Made by a program: the position numbers and the translations under genes
Source of the DNA: Pisaster brevispinus
Lineage: Eukaryota; Echinodermata; Asteroidea; Forcipulatida; Asteriidae
Assembly: GCA_023634235.1 (NCBI GenBank)
Contig: JAMKCF010000001.1
Span: forward strand, 610,001-674,000
DNA: 64,000 nucleotides
Reading direction: 5' to 3'
The notes under the pieces: model-generated
Seen by the model: the letters and a program-made list of their open reading frames with translations, nothing else
Told to the model about the DNA's origin: nothing
Database searches by the model: none
In this document: positions 12,907 to 23,777 of the stretch, piece after piece
Layout: each line of letters opens with the position of its first letter
Position numbering within the stretch: position 1 is the stretch's first letter

Positions 12907-13115
12907 AGCTAATCCGACATAGAGTGGGAACAGGTATTGTTTTTGTCGAGATTTTTATTTTTTTATTATTATTATTAATAGTTATTAGCTGTTCCGACAT
13001 ACAGTCGAAACAGGTGTTGTTTTCGTCGAGAATTTTATTATTTTTATTATTATTATTATTATTATTATTAGCTGTTATGACATACAGTCGGAAAGGTATT
13101 GTTTTCGTCGAGATT
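12907..13115 (+). repeat. Three tandem 5' ends of Helentron-like unit A
   Basis: Hairpin-plus-TTTCGTCGAGA modules start at 12907, 12987 and 13070, about 80 bp apart and separated by ATT-rich spacers. The outermost is the most diverged. Single or double copies of the module head units B and C. Confidence 0.8.
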
Positions 13116-13367
13116 GTTATTATTTTAGTTATTATTTCATTATATCACTGCATGCAAAAGAAAGATCACATTTTCCTTGGTGCCGGTAACTCCTCGAGTC
13201 GGGCTACGTCCCGTAGCCTTAGATCTTAAGGGTCTTTCTTAGAATCCTCGCTGTTCCCAAAAGCGCCGCCTTCTGTTATAGATCTACCCTCACATTTGTC
13301 CCTATTTCCTCTAAATGTTTCCCCAGTGCTTCCGGAATGGTACCGAGTGCGACAACCACCACAGGGA

Positions 13368-14141
13368 CTATTTCACTTTCACCTGCCAAATCTTACGAAG
13401 TTTCCTGGCCAGGTCTTGGTACTTTTGGATATTTTCTGTCTCCTTCTTAGCGACCCTTATATCACCTGGCACTGCTATGTCAATGAGAAGACACATCTTC
13501 TTCGTCTTATCTAAGACTAAAACATCCGGACGTCTATATTTTATAACATGATCAGTCTGAATGTTAAAGTCCCAGAGGAACATGATCGTACCATTTTGCA
13601 GTCACTTGGACACCATTAGAGACTGGTTTTGCGCCGCAGTAATCAAGCCCTCGGTTTCCTTCTTAAGTTCTCCGCTCTTTAACCAATTCCAGGACTTGCT
13701 GCTGGCAACTTATTCAGTGCATCTCAAGAACCGGCCATGAAGTGGTTTGTTCCGCAAATCTTGATGTCTTTCCTCTTTCCTTTCCCTCTTGTACTCCTTC
13801 GGCCCAACTTCGCCCGTCTTTGTGTACTTCTGCGCATCTTTCAACAAGCTCTCCTCAGTCCTCCTCATATGACAGTGTAAGCTCCTGCGCTCGATGTTGA
13901 CGATGTCTGCCACACTTAGCAACCCCCTACCGCCCTCTGACCTCGAAAGATAAAGTCTGCTCTCATTCGCCCGCGGATGAAGCATACCATTCATGGTCAT
14001 CAGTTTTATCGTTCTCCAGTCCATGACATCTAGATCTTTCTTAGTCCACTCGACAATACCAGCACTGTACCTCATCAAAGACACGGCCCATGTGTTAATT
14101 GCCTTAACCATGTTCCCCCGTTCAGTTTCTACTTCAAACAT
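13368..14141 (-). pseudogene. REL-type LINE post-RT and endonuclease remnants
   Basis: The segment at 14141-13710 contains NTWAVSLMRYSAGIVEW and GRGLLSVADIVNIERRSLH, regularly found after RT in this LINE group. The segment at 13583-13368 holds a restriction-like endonuclease signature: RRPDVLVLDK followed by LIDIAVPGD and KYQDLARKLRK. Frame breaks and a deletion lie between them compared with fragment 2. Confidence 0.75.
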
Positions 14142-14210
14142 TTCTTTACCCGTCTGATGTACTCTGCCCTCAACCTCACCTTTGATTCTTCGGGAAGGAC
14201 ATGGTCCGAT

Positions 14211-15401
14211 TCAAGTACACCAAGATACCCTCATCTGTGCACCATCTGGCAGAACGATACCTTCGGAATGTACCCTATTTCCCCTCTTCATGGTCATTGA
14301 AGCACATTTCTCCAGACCGAACTGCATCCCGATGTCATCGCTGAAAATCCTGACGGTCTGCACCAAAGAATCGATTTCCGCCTCATTCTTTGCAAACAAC
14401 TTCAAATTGTCCATAAAAAGCAGATGGTTGATCTTACATCCGTCCTTCTTCATTACATAACCTGCACTCACCTTCCTCAGAATCATCGGCAGGGGCATTA
14501 GTGCCAGAACAAACAGGAGCGGAGACAGAGAGTCACCTTGGAAAATCCCACGTCTTATGCATACCTTGCCCAGACTATCATTGTTGGCCGTCAGATTAGT
14601 TCGCCAAGTCTTCATGCTCTCACCTAGAAGACGCTTTACTGCATCAGCCACTCCAACCATATCCAGGCATTCCATTATTCACGTGTGCTATACCATGTCA
14701 TACGCCTTCTTGTAATTGATCCACGCCATTGCCAAGTTCTTCTTTTTGCTCATGCAGTCATTCAGTACAGCCTTATCGATGATAAGTTGATCCTTCGTAC
14801 CTCTGGACCGCTTCTTACAGCCTTTCTGCTCCTCTGGAAATAACTGCTGGTCATCCATATAACGATAGAGGTCTTCTGCAATCATACTGGTCAAGAGTTT
14901 ATACATCACAGGTAAGAACGTGATTGGTCTATAGTTACTAGCAATGTTACCTTTCTTGACATCCTTCATGATCAGAACCGTTCTTGCCTCAGTCATCCAA
15001 CATGGGACCTTACCATTTCCTAGACAGTCTTGCAATTGTAGGGCCATTCGCTCATGCAAACTACGGAACTTGTTCAACCAGTACCCATGCACATGGTCTG
15101 GACCAGGGGCTTTCCAATTTGGCACTTTTTTTACCTGTCTCTTTACCTTGTCCACATCAATCTGGAACCCTTCTTGCTGTTGTACGCCTCTCAATTCATC
15201 TTTCACGCCTGTTAGCCACTCCGCTTGTCGATTGTGCTGTGCTGGTCGGTCCCAAATACCACCCCAGAAAGTTCTTGCCTCTGCTGGTTTCGGGCCCACT
15301 TGTGTGTTGTCAGCCTTCCTGTCCAATTCCTTAAACAACTGACGTTGATTGGTGTTAAATAACCTATCCCGATGAAACTGCCTAACTCTGTCGTTATACC
15401 T
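14211..15401 (-). pseudogene. REL-type LINE reverse transcriptase, broken
   Basis: One frame interrupted by stops around 14676-14687. Motifs seen: NWKAPGPDHVHGYW, NYRPITFLPVMYKLL, EEQKGCKKRSRGTKDQL, RRGIFQGDSLSPLLF and the catalytic block as LLFMDNLKLF. The second catalytic Asp of the usual DD pair is Asn, so the enzyme would be dead even without the stops. Confidence 0.85.
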
Positions 15402-16730
15402 CTTTATTATTATTATTATTATTTCATTCTATCACATCATGCAAAAGAAAGATCACATTTTCTTTTGTGCCGGTAACTCCTCGAGTCGGGCTACGTCCCG
15501 TAGCCTTAGATCCCAAGGGTCTTTCTCAGAATCCTCGCTGTTCCCAAAAGCACCGCCTTCTGTAATAGATCTACCCTCACATTTGTCCCTATTTCCTCTA
15601 GATGTTTCCCCAGTGCTTTCGGAATGGTGCCAAGTGCGACAACCACCACAGGGACTACTTTCACCTTCACCTGCCAAATCTTACGAAGTTCCCTGGCCAG
15701 GTCTTGGTACTTTTGGATCTTTTCCGTCTCCTTCTTAGCGACCCTTATATCACCTGGCACTGCTATGTCAATAAGATGACACATCTTCTTCGTCTTATCT
15801 AAGGCTACAACGTCCGGACGTCTATGTTCTATAACATGATCAGTCTGAATGTTAAAGTCCCAGAGGATCTTGACCTGGTCGGTCTCTACAACTTCATCTG
15901 GAACATGCTCGTACCATTTTGCAGTCACTTGGACACCATTCTTTTTACACAGATGCCAGTGAATCACTTTGGCCAACTTGTCACTGACAATTCACTGACA
16001 ATATGAAATACAGTCTCCTCCGCCTTATTACACATTCTGCACATAGGAGAGACGTTTGCTTTCTCTATCCTTGCCTTCATTACATTTGTCCATAGAGACT
16101 GGTCTTGCGCCGCTGGCTGCTGGCAACTTCTTTAGTGCATCTCAAGAACCGGCCATGAAGTGGTTTGTTCCACCAATCTTGATGTATTTCCTCTTTCCTA
16201 TCCCTCTTGTACTCCTTCGGCCCAACTTCGCCTGCCTTCGTGTACTTCTGCACAACTTTCAACAAGCTTTCCTCAGTCCTCCTAATATGACAATGTAAGC
16301 TCCTGCGCTCGATGTTGACGCTGTCTGCCACACTTAGCGACCCCCTACCGCCCTCCTCTGACCTCGGAAGATAAAGTCTGCTTACATTCGCCCGCGGATG
16401 AGGCATACCATTCATGGTCATCAGTTTTCTCGTTCTCCTGTCCATGACATCTAGATCTTCGTTAGTCCACTCGACAATACCCGCACTGTACCTCATTAAA
16501 GACACGGCCCATGTGTTAATTGCCTTAACTATGTTTCCCCGTTCAGTTTCGACTTCAAACATTTCTTTACCCGTCTGATGTACTCTGCCCTCAACCTCAC
16601 CTTTGATTCTTTGTGAAGGTCATGGTCCGAATCTAGTACACCAAGATACCGATAACTCTCTTCCTCACCAAGATACCCTCATCTGTGCACCATCTGGCAG
16701 AACGATACCGTAGGAATGTACCCTCTTTCT
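15402..16730 (-). mobile_element. REL-endonuclease LINE, fragment 2 (5'-truncated)
   Basis: Second copy of the same LINE family, minus strand, retaining only post-RT and endonuclease parts. The frame 16562-16080 matches the post-RT block of fragment 1. Upstream of the endonuclease a zinc motif begins CRMCNKAEETVFHIVS, but the final Cys is lost in a local duplication near 15995. The endonuclease frame 15976-15506 includes WDFNIQTDHVIEHRRPDV, LIDIAVPGD and KVVPVVVVALGTIPKAL. The tail is an ATT run at 15402-15424. Confidence 0.78.
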
Positions 16731-17205
16731 GGAAGAGACAGTTTGTGAACTGAATCTGCAGTTCCAGTTTTGGGGTCATCGATTCCCGTATTTGCGACGG
16801 TCATCACGCCTTCGCCGTTTCGTCTCGAGCCCGGTCATTCAAGTTGGAGGTGATCTTCGCCCCAGTTGCTGCTCATTTTTGCACCGAAAAGGACTGAACT
16901 GTGTTCACCAGTTTTGGAGTCCACCATTCTTCGTGGTAGTGCCTGCCAAGCTCTCGCCCGTAAGATCTTCTTATTAATATAAGATCTTTTCTTGATTATT
17001 TAATCTCAGCATTGTAAACTGATATAAGTCAGCATTGTATTGTTATCATCATCTTTGACGAGTTAAGCGTAACATTGTATTAAAACACAGTTGTTTATGT
17101 TCTTTAAATCAGTGTGATCTCGTTTGATTCTTTGTCACGTCTGGGAAAAGTCAAACTTTTGGATAGCCAACATTTCCGGATAGTTTGGGGCTTTTCAGAT
17201 AGTAA
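16731..17205. other. Unassigned sequence inside Helentron-like unit A
   Basis: Lies between the truncated 5' end of LINE fragment 2 and the conserved Helentron interior that starts near 17205. A 61-codon plus-strand frame at 16792-16977 has no recognisable features. I see no gene. Confidence 0.4.
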
Positions 17206-19304
17206 CAATAGAATAAAGAGTCATGCATGCGCCAACTAACACAAGTCTAAGTTCATTCACAAGAATTGAGAAGAATTTTTCTTGCTCTCAGCGCAGAGCG
17301 CCGTGTCCGCTCAGATCTTGTCGTTATTTAACGTGAAGGTAGAAAATATAACGCCGTGTGTTGGGACATTGTTGCCCGCGTGTCAGACTTGTCTGCGCTT
17401 GGGTCCCGTTCACCGGAAAACGATCTTTTAGGTTCCATATGCAAACGCATTACTTGAAGCTGAACCGTGAAGGAAACAGAGCTACCCATTCTCCTGAAAC
17501 CACGTTTTTAAGGTTCTTGTGTGAATGCATTACTTCGGGAAATCACTATGTAGCAAACAACAAACCTGTTGGGGTTGCAATGAGGCTCGAATTGTAGCTG
17601 AATGGGGAAAGGTGTAGAAAAGAACAAAATACATTTTTCATGGGTGTGCACGAAGAGCCAAAATTAACAATAACGTCATATCCAATATTTACTATTTTAG
17701 CCCAACAAAAACATTCAGTAATAAAAAGACACAACAAATGTAAGTACAATAGCATAGACCAAAATTTAAATCGTCTACCCAAAATGTTTATGTGCTACTA
17801 AAGCCCTGTTGTGGCATGCACTGAGATGTTATCAGCGGAAAGCAGGCGTAGTAACAGATAAATTCGTTTTGAATTAATAATTCGTTTCGAATTCATAATT
17901 TCTTGATGAGAGTGGTAGTTCGTGTTATGTACTAACTTATTAACTTGTGAGACCTGTGGTGTGATTGCTTTACGTTCTAAATTGTGAGACCTATTCCATG
18001 ATGTACAGTCTTGTGTGGTTTGCGTACTAACTTGTGAGACCTGGACCCAATTTCATGACTCTGCTTACCGTAAGCAAAGAATCAACGCTTACGGCAGCAG
18101 AGACTTCCGTGCTAACGTCAAGCATATTTCAGCGGTTAGCAGAGAATTTTGGCTTGTGCGCGTGTGTACTTCACGTAACTAGGCATTCTTCGCTTACACA
18201 AATAGCGCAAAAATTCGACGCTTGCAAAATATGCGGAGAATGGGTGACTGTAAGCATGGATTTCGGCAGTAACCAGAGGCATGAAATTGGGCTCATTCGT
18301 TTAAATGAAGGTTAGTTCACTTTATACGCTAAGTTAATTGTGAGACCCAGGCCCAAATACATGGCTCTGCTTACCAAAAGCAAATAATCAACGCTTACGG
18401 CAGCAAGTTCCGTGCTTACGTCAAGCGTATTTCAGGGGTTAGCAGAGAATTTTGGCATGTGCGCGTATGTACTTGACGTAACTAGGCAATTATTATAGTC
18501 AATGTTTCACGGCACTTTTTGATTGAATTGTTTTACGCTTATCCAAACTGTAAAAATGTAAACGTTTAACCGGTTGATCGGTTGGTTAACCGTGCCTGAT
18601 TGGAAACGATATGCATCTGCTCGTGTGCTGTGTAAATCATGATTTCAATTATTATAGTCAAGGTTTAGCGGCAATTTTTGATTGAATCGTTTTATGCTTA
18701 TCCGAACCGTAAAAATGTAAACGTTTACCGGTTCATCGGTTGGTTAACCGTGTAACTGTTACAGGATTGGTATACATGCTAACTTGTGAGACCTGTTCCT
18801 CGATAACAAAATTTCGAGTAAAAAAAACCGTTAACACAACTGCGCTTGTGATAAAAAACATTGCCTCTTCAGTGCAACATCTCAAGAACTACACAACCCA
18901 TGTTCAATTTCTTTTCAGTTATAGACCCTTTGAGCATTGACGACTGAACTTTGGATACCGTGACCCCATGTTAACCTTAACTTCCGGGTCAACCGGAAGT
19001 GGGACCATATTTTAAGAACTACACGAGCCATGTTCAATTTCTTTTTAGTTATAAACCTTTTTGAGCATTGAAGCTAAGCCTTTGGTTACCGTGACCCCAT
19101 GTTGACCTTTACTTCCGGGTAAACCGGACGTAGGACCATATCTCAAGAACTATTCAGCCGATTTTCAATTTGTTTTTCAGTTTTAAACCCTTTGAGCATT
19201 GAAGGTAAGCCTTGGGGTACCGTAACCCCATGTTGACCTTTACTTCTGGGTCAACCGGAAGTGGAACCATATCGTTCAATCTTGAACAAACACCTAATGT
19301 CTAG
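17205..19304 (+). mobile_element. Helentron-like unit A, interior and 3' end
   Basis: Interior shared with units C and D. It begins near the tattataaagagtcat segment and contains the landmark cagacttgtctgcgcttggg near 17384, paired GCTTAC foldback elements (18043-18484), a few ~115-130-bp minisatellite units (18905-19280) and a 3' end at CTAG 19301-19304. The 3' hairpin is partly lost in this unit. No protein-coding capacity. Confidence 0.65.
18043..18294. mobile_element. GCTTAC foldback element (full copy; family member)
   Basis: About 250 bp. Ends are inverted repeats of the form gacccaatttcatgactctg / cagaggcatgaaattgggc, and the interior is rich in CGCTTACG and CGTAAGCG words. Related full copies: 20904-21138, 21574-21780, 21862-22112, 25637-25886 and 28641-28890. 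Half copies lacking the right end lie near 18350-18484, 25937-26070 and 28940-29080. Best read as a MITE family carried inside the Helentron units. Confidence 0.65.
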
Positions 19305-19821
19305 TTATTATTAGCTGTTCCGACATACAGTCGGAACAGGTATTGTTTTTGTCGAGATTTTTATTAGCTGTTCCGACTAAGCAGTCGGAACAGCTATTGT
19401 TTTCGTCAAGATTTTTCAAAACGTTTTACAAACGTTGTTAAAAGTTTCCGCCAAAACGCCATAGGTTTAACACACGATTTTTCTTTATTTGTAATCTTAG
19501 AAACAGTAGATATGACAGACTTGAGTCCTGTATTGAATTGAAGCTTAGTACATGAAGTTATCACTAAATGTTATACTGTTCAATTTCTTAATCAATTAGC
19601 TGAGTTATAATGACATGAATATTTAATTAGGCAATCTTGTTACCACCATATCTCCCAAAATAAACGTCCGATTTTCAAATTTTCTTCAGATGTTGACTCT
19701 CTGGGTATTGAAGTTGTGCACAATGAAGTAGTTTTATATGTCACGTCATCTTGAAATTATTTTTATTAAATATATACAGTTATTATATAATAAATAAAAT
19801 CACTCCAACCGTGTTGAAGAT

Positions 19822-19896
19822 CCGATGGCACCGCGGTTTACCGTGTTTCTTACCAAGCCATGGATCTGAGATTCGAATCCCCCGGGAATCTCGACG
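19822..19896 (+). other. tRNA-like sequence (possible SINE head)
   Basis: An A-box-like stretch (tggcaccgcggtt) and a B-box-like stretch (gagattcgaatcccc) at tRNA spacing suggest a decayed tRNA-derived promoter. No convincing full cloverleaf, so not called as a tRNA gene. Confidence 0.3.
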
Positions 19897-21174
19897 AAAT
19901 TAATATAATGAAGCATACATTTTACATTTTTTTTACAATAAGAAATATGTACCTACATTTTTTTTTTCTCAAAATTTTGGCTCATGAGAACTTCTTTCCT
20001 GGAAAATAAAACGATCCTGATTTTGTCCTCGCTCAGCACGATCTTTGGTGTACGTTCTACTATGGAGGAGGTTCTACATGGTTCTACGATTACGAAGCAC
20101 CAGGTATAGCACTACCTCCATGCTCCATGTACAGTATGGTTATATAGCATAGGCGACAACAACTTGTTCGCGAGTAGCGCTACTTTTGCAGTTTTTCGCT
20201 CTATGTATGTTGTCAATCACCACAAAGTCCCAGCCTTTTCTTTCTAAAACTTATCACTGAAGACAAATCCATGTGGAACATAAAAACTTGTTTCTTTACT
20301 TATTAATTTGGCTTCGATCTACTCTAGGCATCATTACTCCGTATGAGTAAAAGTGGACCGTGCATGGACGAATACACCTGCCTGAGATTTGGAAGTTTAC
20401 ACGGCATACACATTTTATAAATGACCATCGAAATGGTAGGCCTACTATCAATGTACATGTAAGTGTCTTGTGGTGAATCATGATGATGTAGTGTTAAGTG
20501 TAATTAAGAAACTTCACAATCTTTATCAACAAGCGTAATGGTTACGAATGAGTGAAATCGTTATTAAGGCGAAATGGTTACAAATGACCAAAAATGATTC
20601 AGAGTAAGCGAATGATTTCCGAATAAGCGACATAATTAAGATTAAGCGAACTGATTCCAATTCAGCGAAGTGATTGTGAGTACGCAAATTGATTCATTCA
20701 CATTTTATTAATGAAAAATTGAAATGGTACTATCATACATGTGTCTTGTGGTGAAACATTGAATGATGTACTGTTGAGTGTATTTAACTTTACAAATCTA
20801 CATCAACAAGCATCTGGTTATGAATGAGCGAAACTGTAACGAATAAGCGAAATGGTTACGAATCAGCAAAAGTATTCAGAATGAGCGAAGTGATTCTATT
20901 GATATACATGGCTCTGCTTACCATAAGGGAAGAATCGGCGCTTACGGATGCAGGGAATTCTGCGCTTACGTTAAGTGTATTTTACAGCTTAGCAGGGAAC
21001 GTTTGCTTGAGCGTGTGCATATCCTCAACGCTAATTTGCATTTTTATAGCTTTAAAGCTAGCGCAGATATTTGGCGCTAGCACAGTAAGCGGAGAAAGGT
21101 GATCGTCAGCGCAGAATTTTGCGGATAAACTGGGCCCTATATACGTTGGGTTTACTTTGCCTTATAAATACGTC

Positions 21175-21347
21175 AGCTCGGTTCATACTTCCTGCTAATG
21201 CGAATGCGATGAATTTTGACGTCACAAATTCGCAACAAATAATTTGCTTCAGTTGACTTGTGCTCAACTCCTGCGAAACTTTTGCTGCGAAAACAGCACC
21301 TTGACTTGAAAATTTGATTCGCATTCGCAGGAAGTATGAACCGTGCT
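21175..21347. mobile_element. 173-bp foldback (MITE-like) element
   Basis: Terminal inverted repeats of about 30 bp begin agctcggttcatacttcctg on the left and have their reverse complement, with few mismatches, on the right. The interior has no coding capacity. The superfamily is not determinable by eye. Confidence 0.6.
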
Positions 21348-23777
21348 CTACCTGTTTGGTGAACCAGTTGTGTCGCTTACTGCTATTCACAACAACATAA
21401 TTAATATTGTGCTTGCGGCACAAATTGCCACAATGCATCTTGAGAATCAAAAATTCGTCGCGACAAGTGCCATAGTTGGGTTTGAGGTGCGAATAGTCGA
21501 GTAGTAAATTTCCCTAGTCACCCAGGCCTACCATGAAGGGAACTTGCTTCACATGAAAAATCCTGTGCAAATAGGTCCAATGTCATGGCTCTGCTCTGGA
21601 AGCAAAGATCCAGCGCTTGAATTCTGCGCTTACGTAAAGCGTATTACAAAGCTTAGCAGGGATTTCTTTTGCTTGTGTGCTTCTAAGCTAGCACATTTTA
21701 TTCCGCGCTTGCACAGTAAGCGGATAATGGTGATCGTAAGCGCAGTTTGGTGGTAATCAGAGTCATGAAATTTGGCCCTGTTCTGTGTAAGTGGGTTTGG
21801 TTAGGCCTACACTTCAAACTTGTGAAATTTCTTGTTGTGTACAAATAAATCTTGTGAAACTGGCCCAATTTCATGACTCTGTTTCACCGTAAGCAAAGAA
21901 TTGACACTTCAGAAGCGCGTAAATTGTGCGCTTACATAAAGCATATTTCACAGCTTAGCAGGGATATTTTTGCTTGTGCGCGGGGAAACTTATCATATGT
22001 ATTCTTTGCTTTGAAGCCTGCGCAGATATTTCAGCGCTTGCACAGTAAGCGGAGAATGGTGATTGTATGCGCAGAGTTTGGTAGAAAGCAGAGCCATAGT
22101 AAAGCTGATGGCCCATGTTCTAAAGTGGGTTTAGTTTGCTTCACTAATTTGGTAAATTCCTTGTTGATAGGGGGCCTATATGAGGGGAAGTTATAGCTTG
22201 ACATTATGCATAAATCTTGCATATTGAATTGAAATGTCTCCTAAGAGCGCCCACTATCGTCAGGAGTAGGAAAGGTATGTACAATTACAAAATTATGAGA
22301 GTTGTAAATACAATTTGTGTTTTTAAACACGTATTATTTCACTAAGAGTTATTCCAGTCATCAAAACTAATCAAGGTACAACTTATTTACAAGATAATTA
22401 ACGGGGGTAATGAGAAATCGGATCCAATGGCTAGCTGGCAAATTGTGCCGTGATTGCGCAATTACGGCTACGTGCAAGACTGCCTTGAAATTGGAATCCT
22501 AATTTCGTTTGAAGGCATTGGATTGGGTTAGGTTGCATACCATAATTAAAATCTTGGCGTAATGGGTACAACGTAGTACTTCATAAACTGGATGCAGTCA
22601 CTTTCACATAGCTACACCATTATTGCAATACAGTGTTGACCTTTATGGGTGGGTCAGGACTTACTTGACGGGAGTCTACGACGTTGTCGTGAAGTTGGCA
22701 TCTTTTTATTTGTTTTCTAACCGCGTTCAGGACCCATTACTTTGTACATGTACAAAGTAATAACCCATTGGATTTGTACACAACCAAAAGGCCTACATAA
22801 AATTCCTACGTAGGTTTATGGTTTTCGTTAAAACGAACGTACGTTTTAATAGGGTTTTTGTAAAAGGCACTGCATTGGGATAAGTTACATACCATCGTGT
22901 ACCTTATCAAATTTATTGGTATGAAAACACATTTTTGTTACTGTGACGTCATCAGGTGTCAAATTACGGTAATTAAAAGCCTTAATGAGTTTTTCTTTGC
23001 AGCACCATATCTCAAGAAGTATACAGCCGATTTCAAATCTTTTTTCAGTAATAGATTCCTTAGGCATAGGAGATAAGCCTTGGATAGCCCTGACCCAGAG
23101 TTGACCTTTACTTCCGGGTCAACCGGAAGTGGGACCATATCTCAAGAGTTACACAACCGATTTAAATTTTTTCTTCAGTTATAGACTCCTTAGGCATTTT
23201 TTTTGAAAAACCGTGACCCCATGTTGACCTCTTCTTTCGGGTCAACCGGAAGTGGGACCATATCTCAAGAACTACACAACCGATTTTCAAACTTTTTCAG
23301 TTATAGACTCCTTGGGCTTTAAAGATTAGTTTTAAATAACTTTGACCTCATGTTGACCTCTACTTCCGGATCAACCGGAAGTGGAACCATATCTCAAAAA
23401 GTACACAGCCAATGTTCAAACTTGTTTTTCAGTTATAGACTCTTGGCATTAAATATTAACTTTGAAAAACCGTGACCCATCTTGACCTCTACTTCTGGGT
23501 CAACCAGAAGTTGGACCATATCTCAAAATCTACACAACCGATTTTCAAACTTTTTCAGTTATAGACTCCTTGGACATTGCAGATTAGCCTTCGGTAGCCC
23601 TGACCCCATGTTGACCTTTACTTACGGGTCAACCAGAAGTGGGACCATATATCAAGAGCTACACAACATTTTTCAAACTTTTTTCAGTTATAGATTTCTT
23701 GGGCAATGAAGCACATAATCCAGGCAAAACAACACGGAACAGCTTCGTGTTTGTTCACAAACACCTAATGTCTAGTT

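Larger units (their letters stand above)
13131..15401 (-). mobile_element. REL-endonuclease LINE (R4/Dong- or NeSL-like), fragment 1
   Basis: Minus-strand non-LTR element. In coding order it has an N-terminal linker (to about 15400), RT (15338 down to 14211), a post-RT region (14141 down to 13710) and a restriction-like endonuclease part (13583 down to 13368), and it ends in a TAA-rich tail by about 13131. The 5' end abuts the ATT tail of fragment 2. Clade naming is from motif style and could be wrong between R4/Dong and NeSL. Confidence 0.75.
19313..23775 (+). mobile_element. Helentron-like unit B
   Basis: Starts with two tandem 5' modules (19313 and 19366) and ends at CTAG 23772-23775, preceded by an intact 3' hairpin. 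The interior has an AT-rich head, a tRNA-like stretch, a ~295-bp tandem duplication (about 20408-20900), three GCTTAC foldback elements (20904-22112), a 173-bp foldback element, and about six minisatellite units (23000-23700). No gene recognised. Confidence 0.65.
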
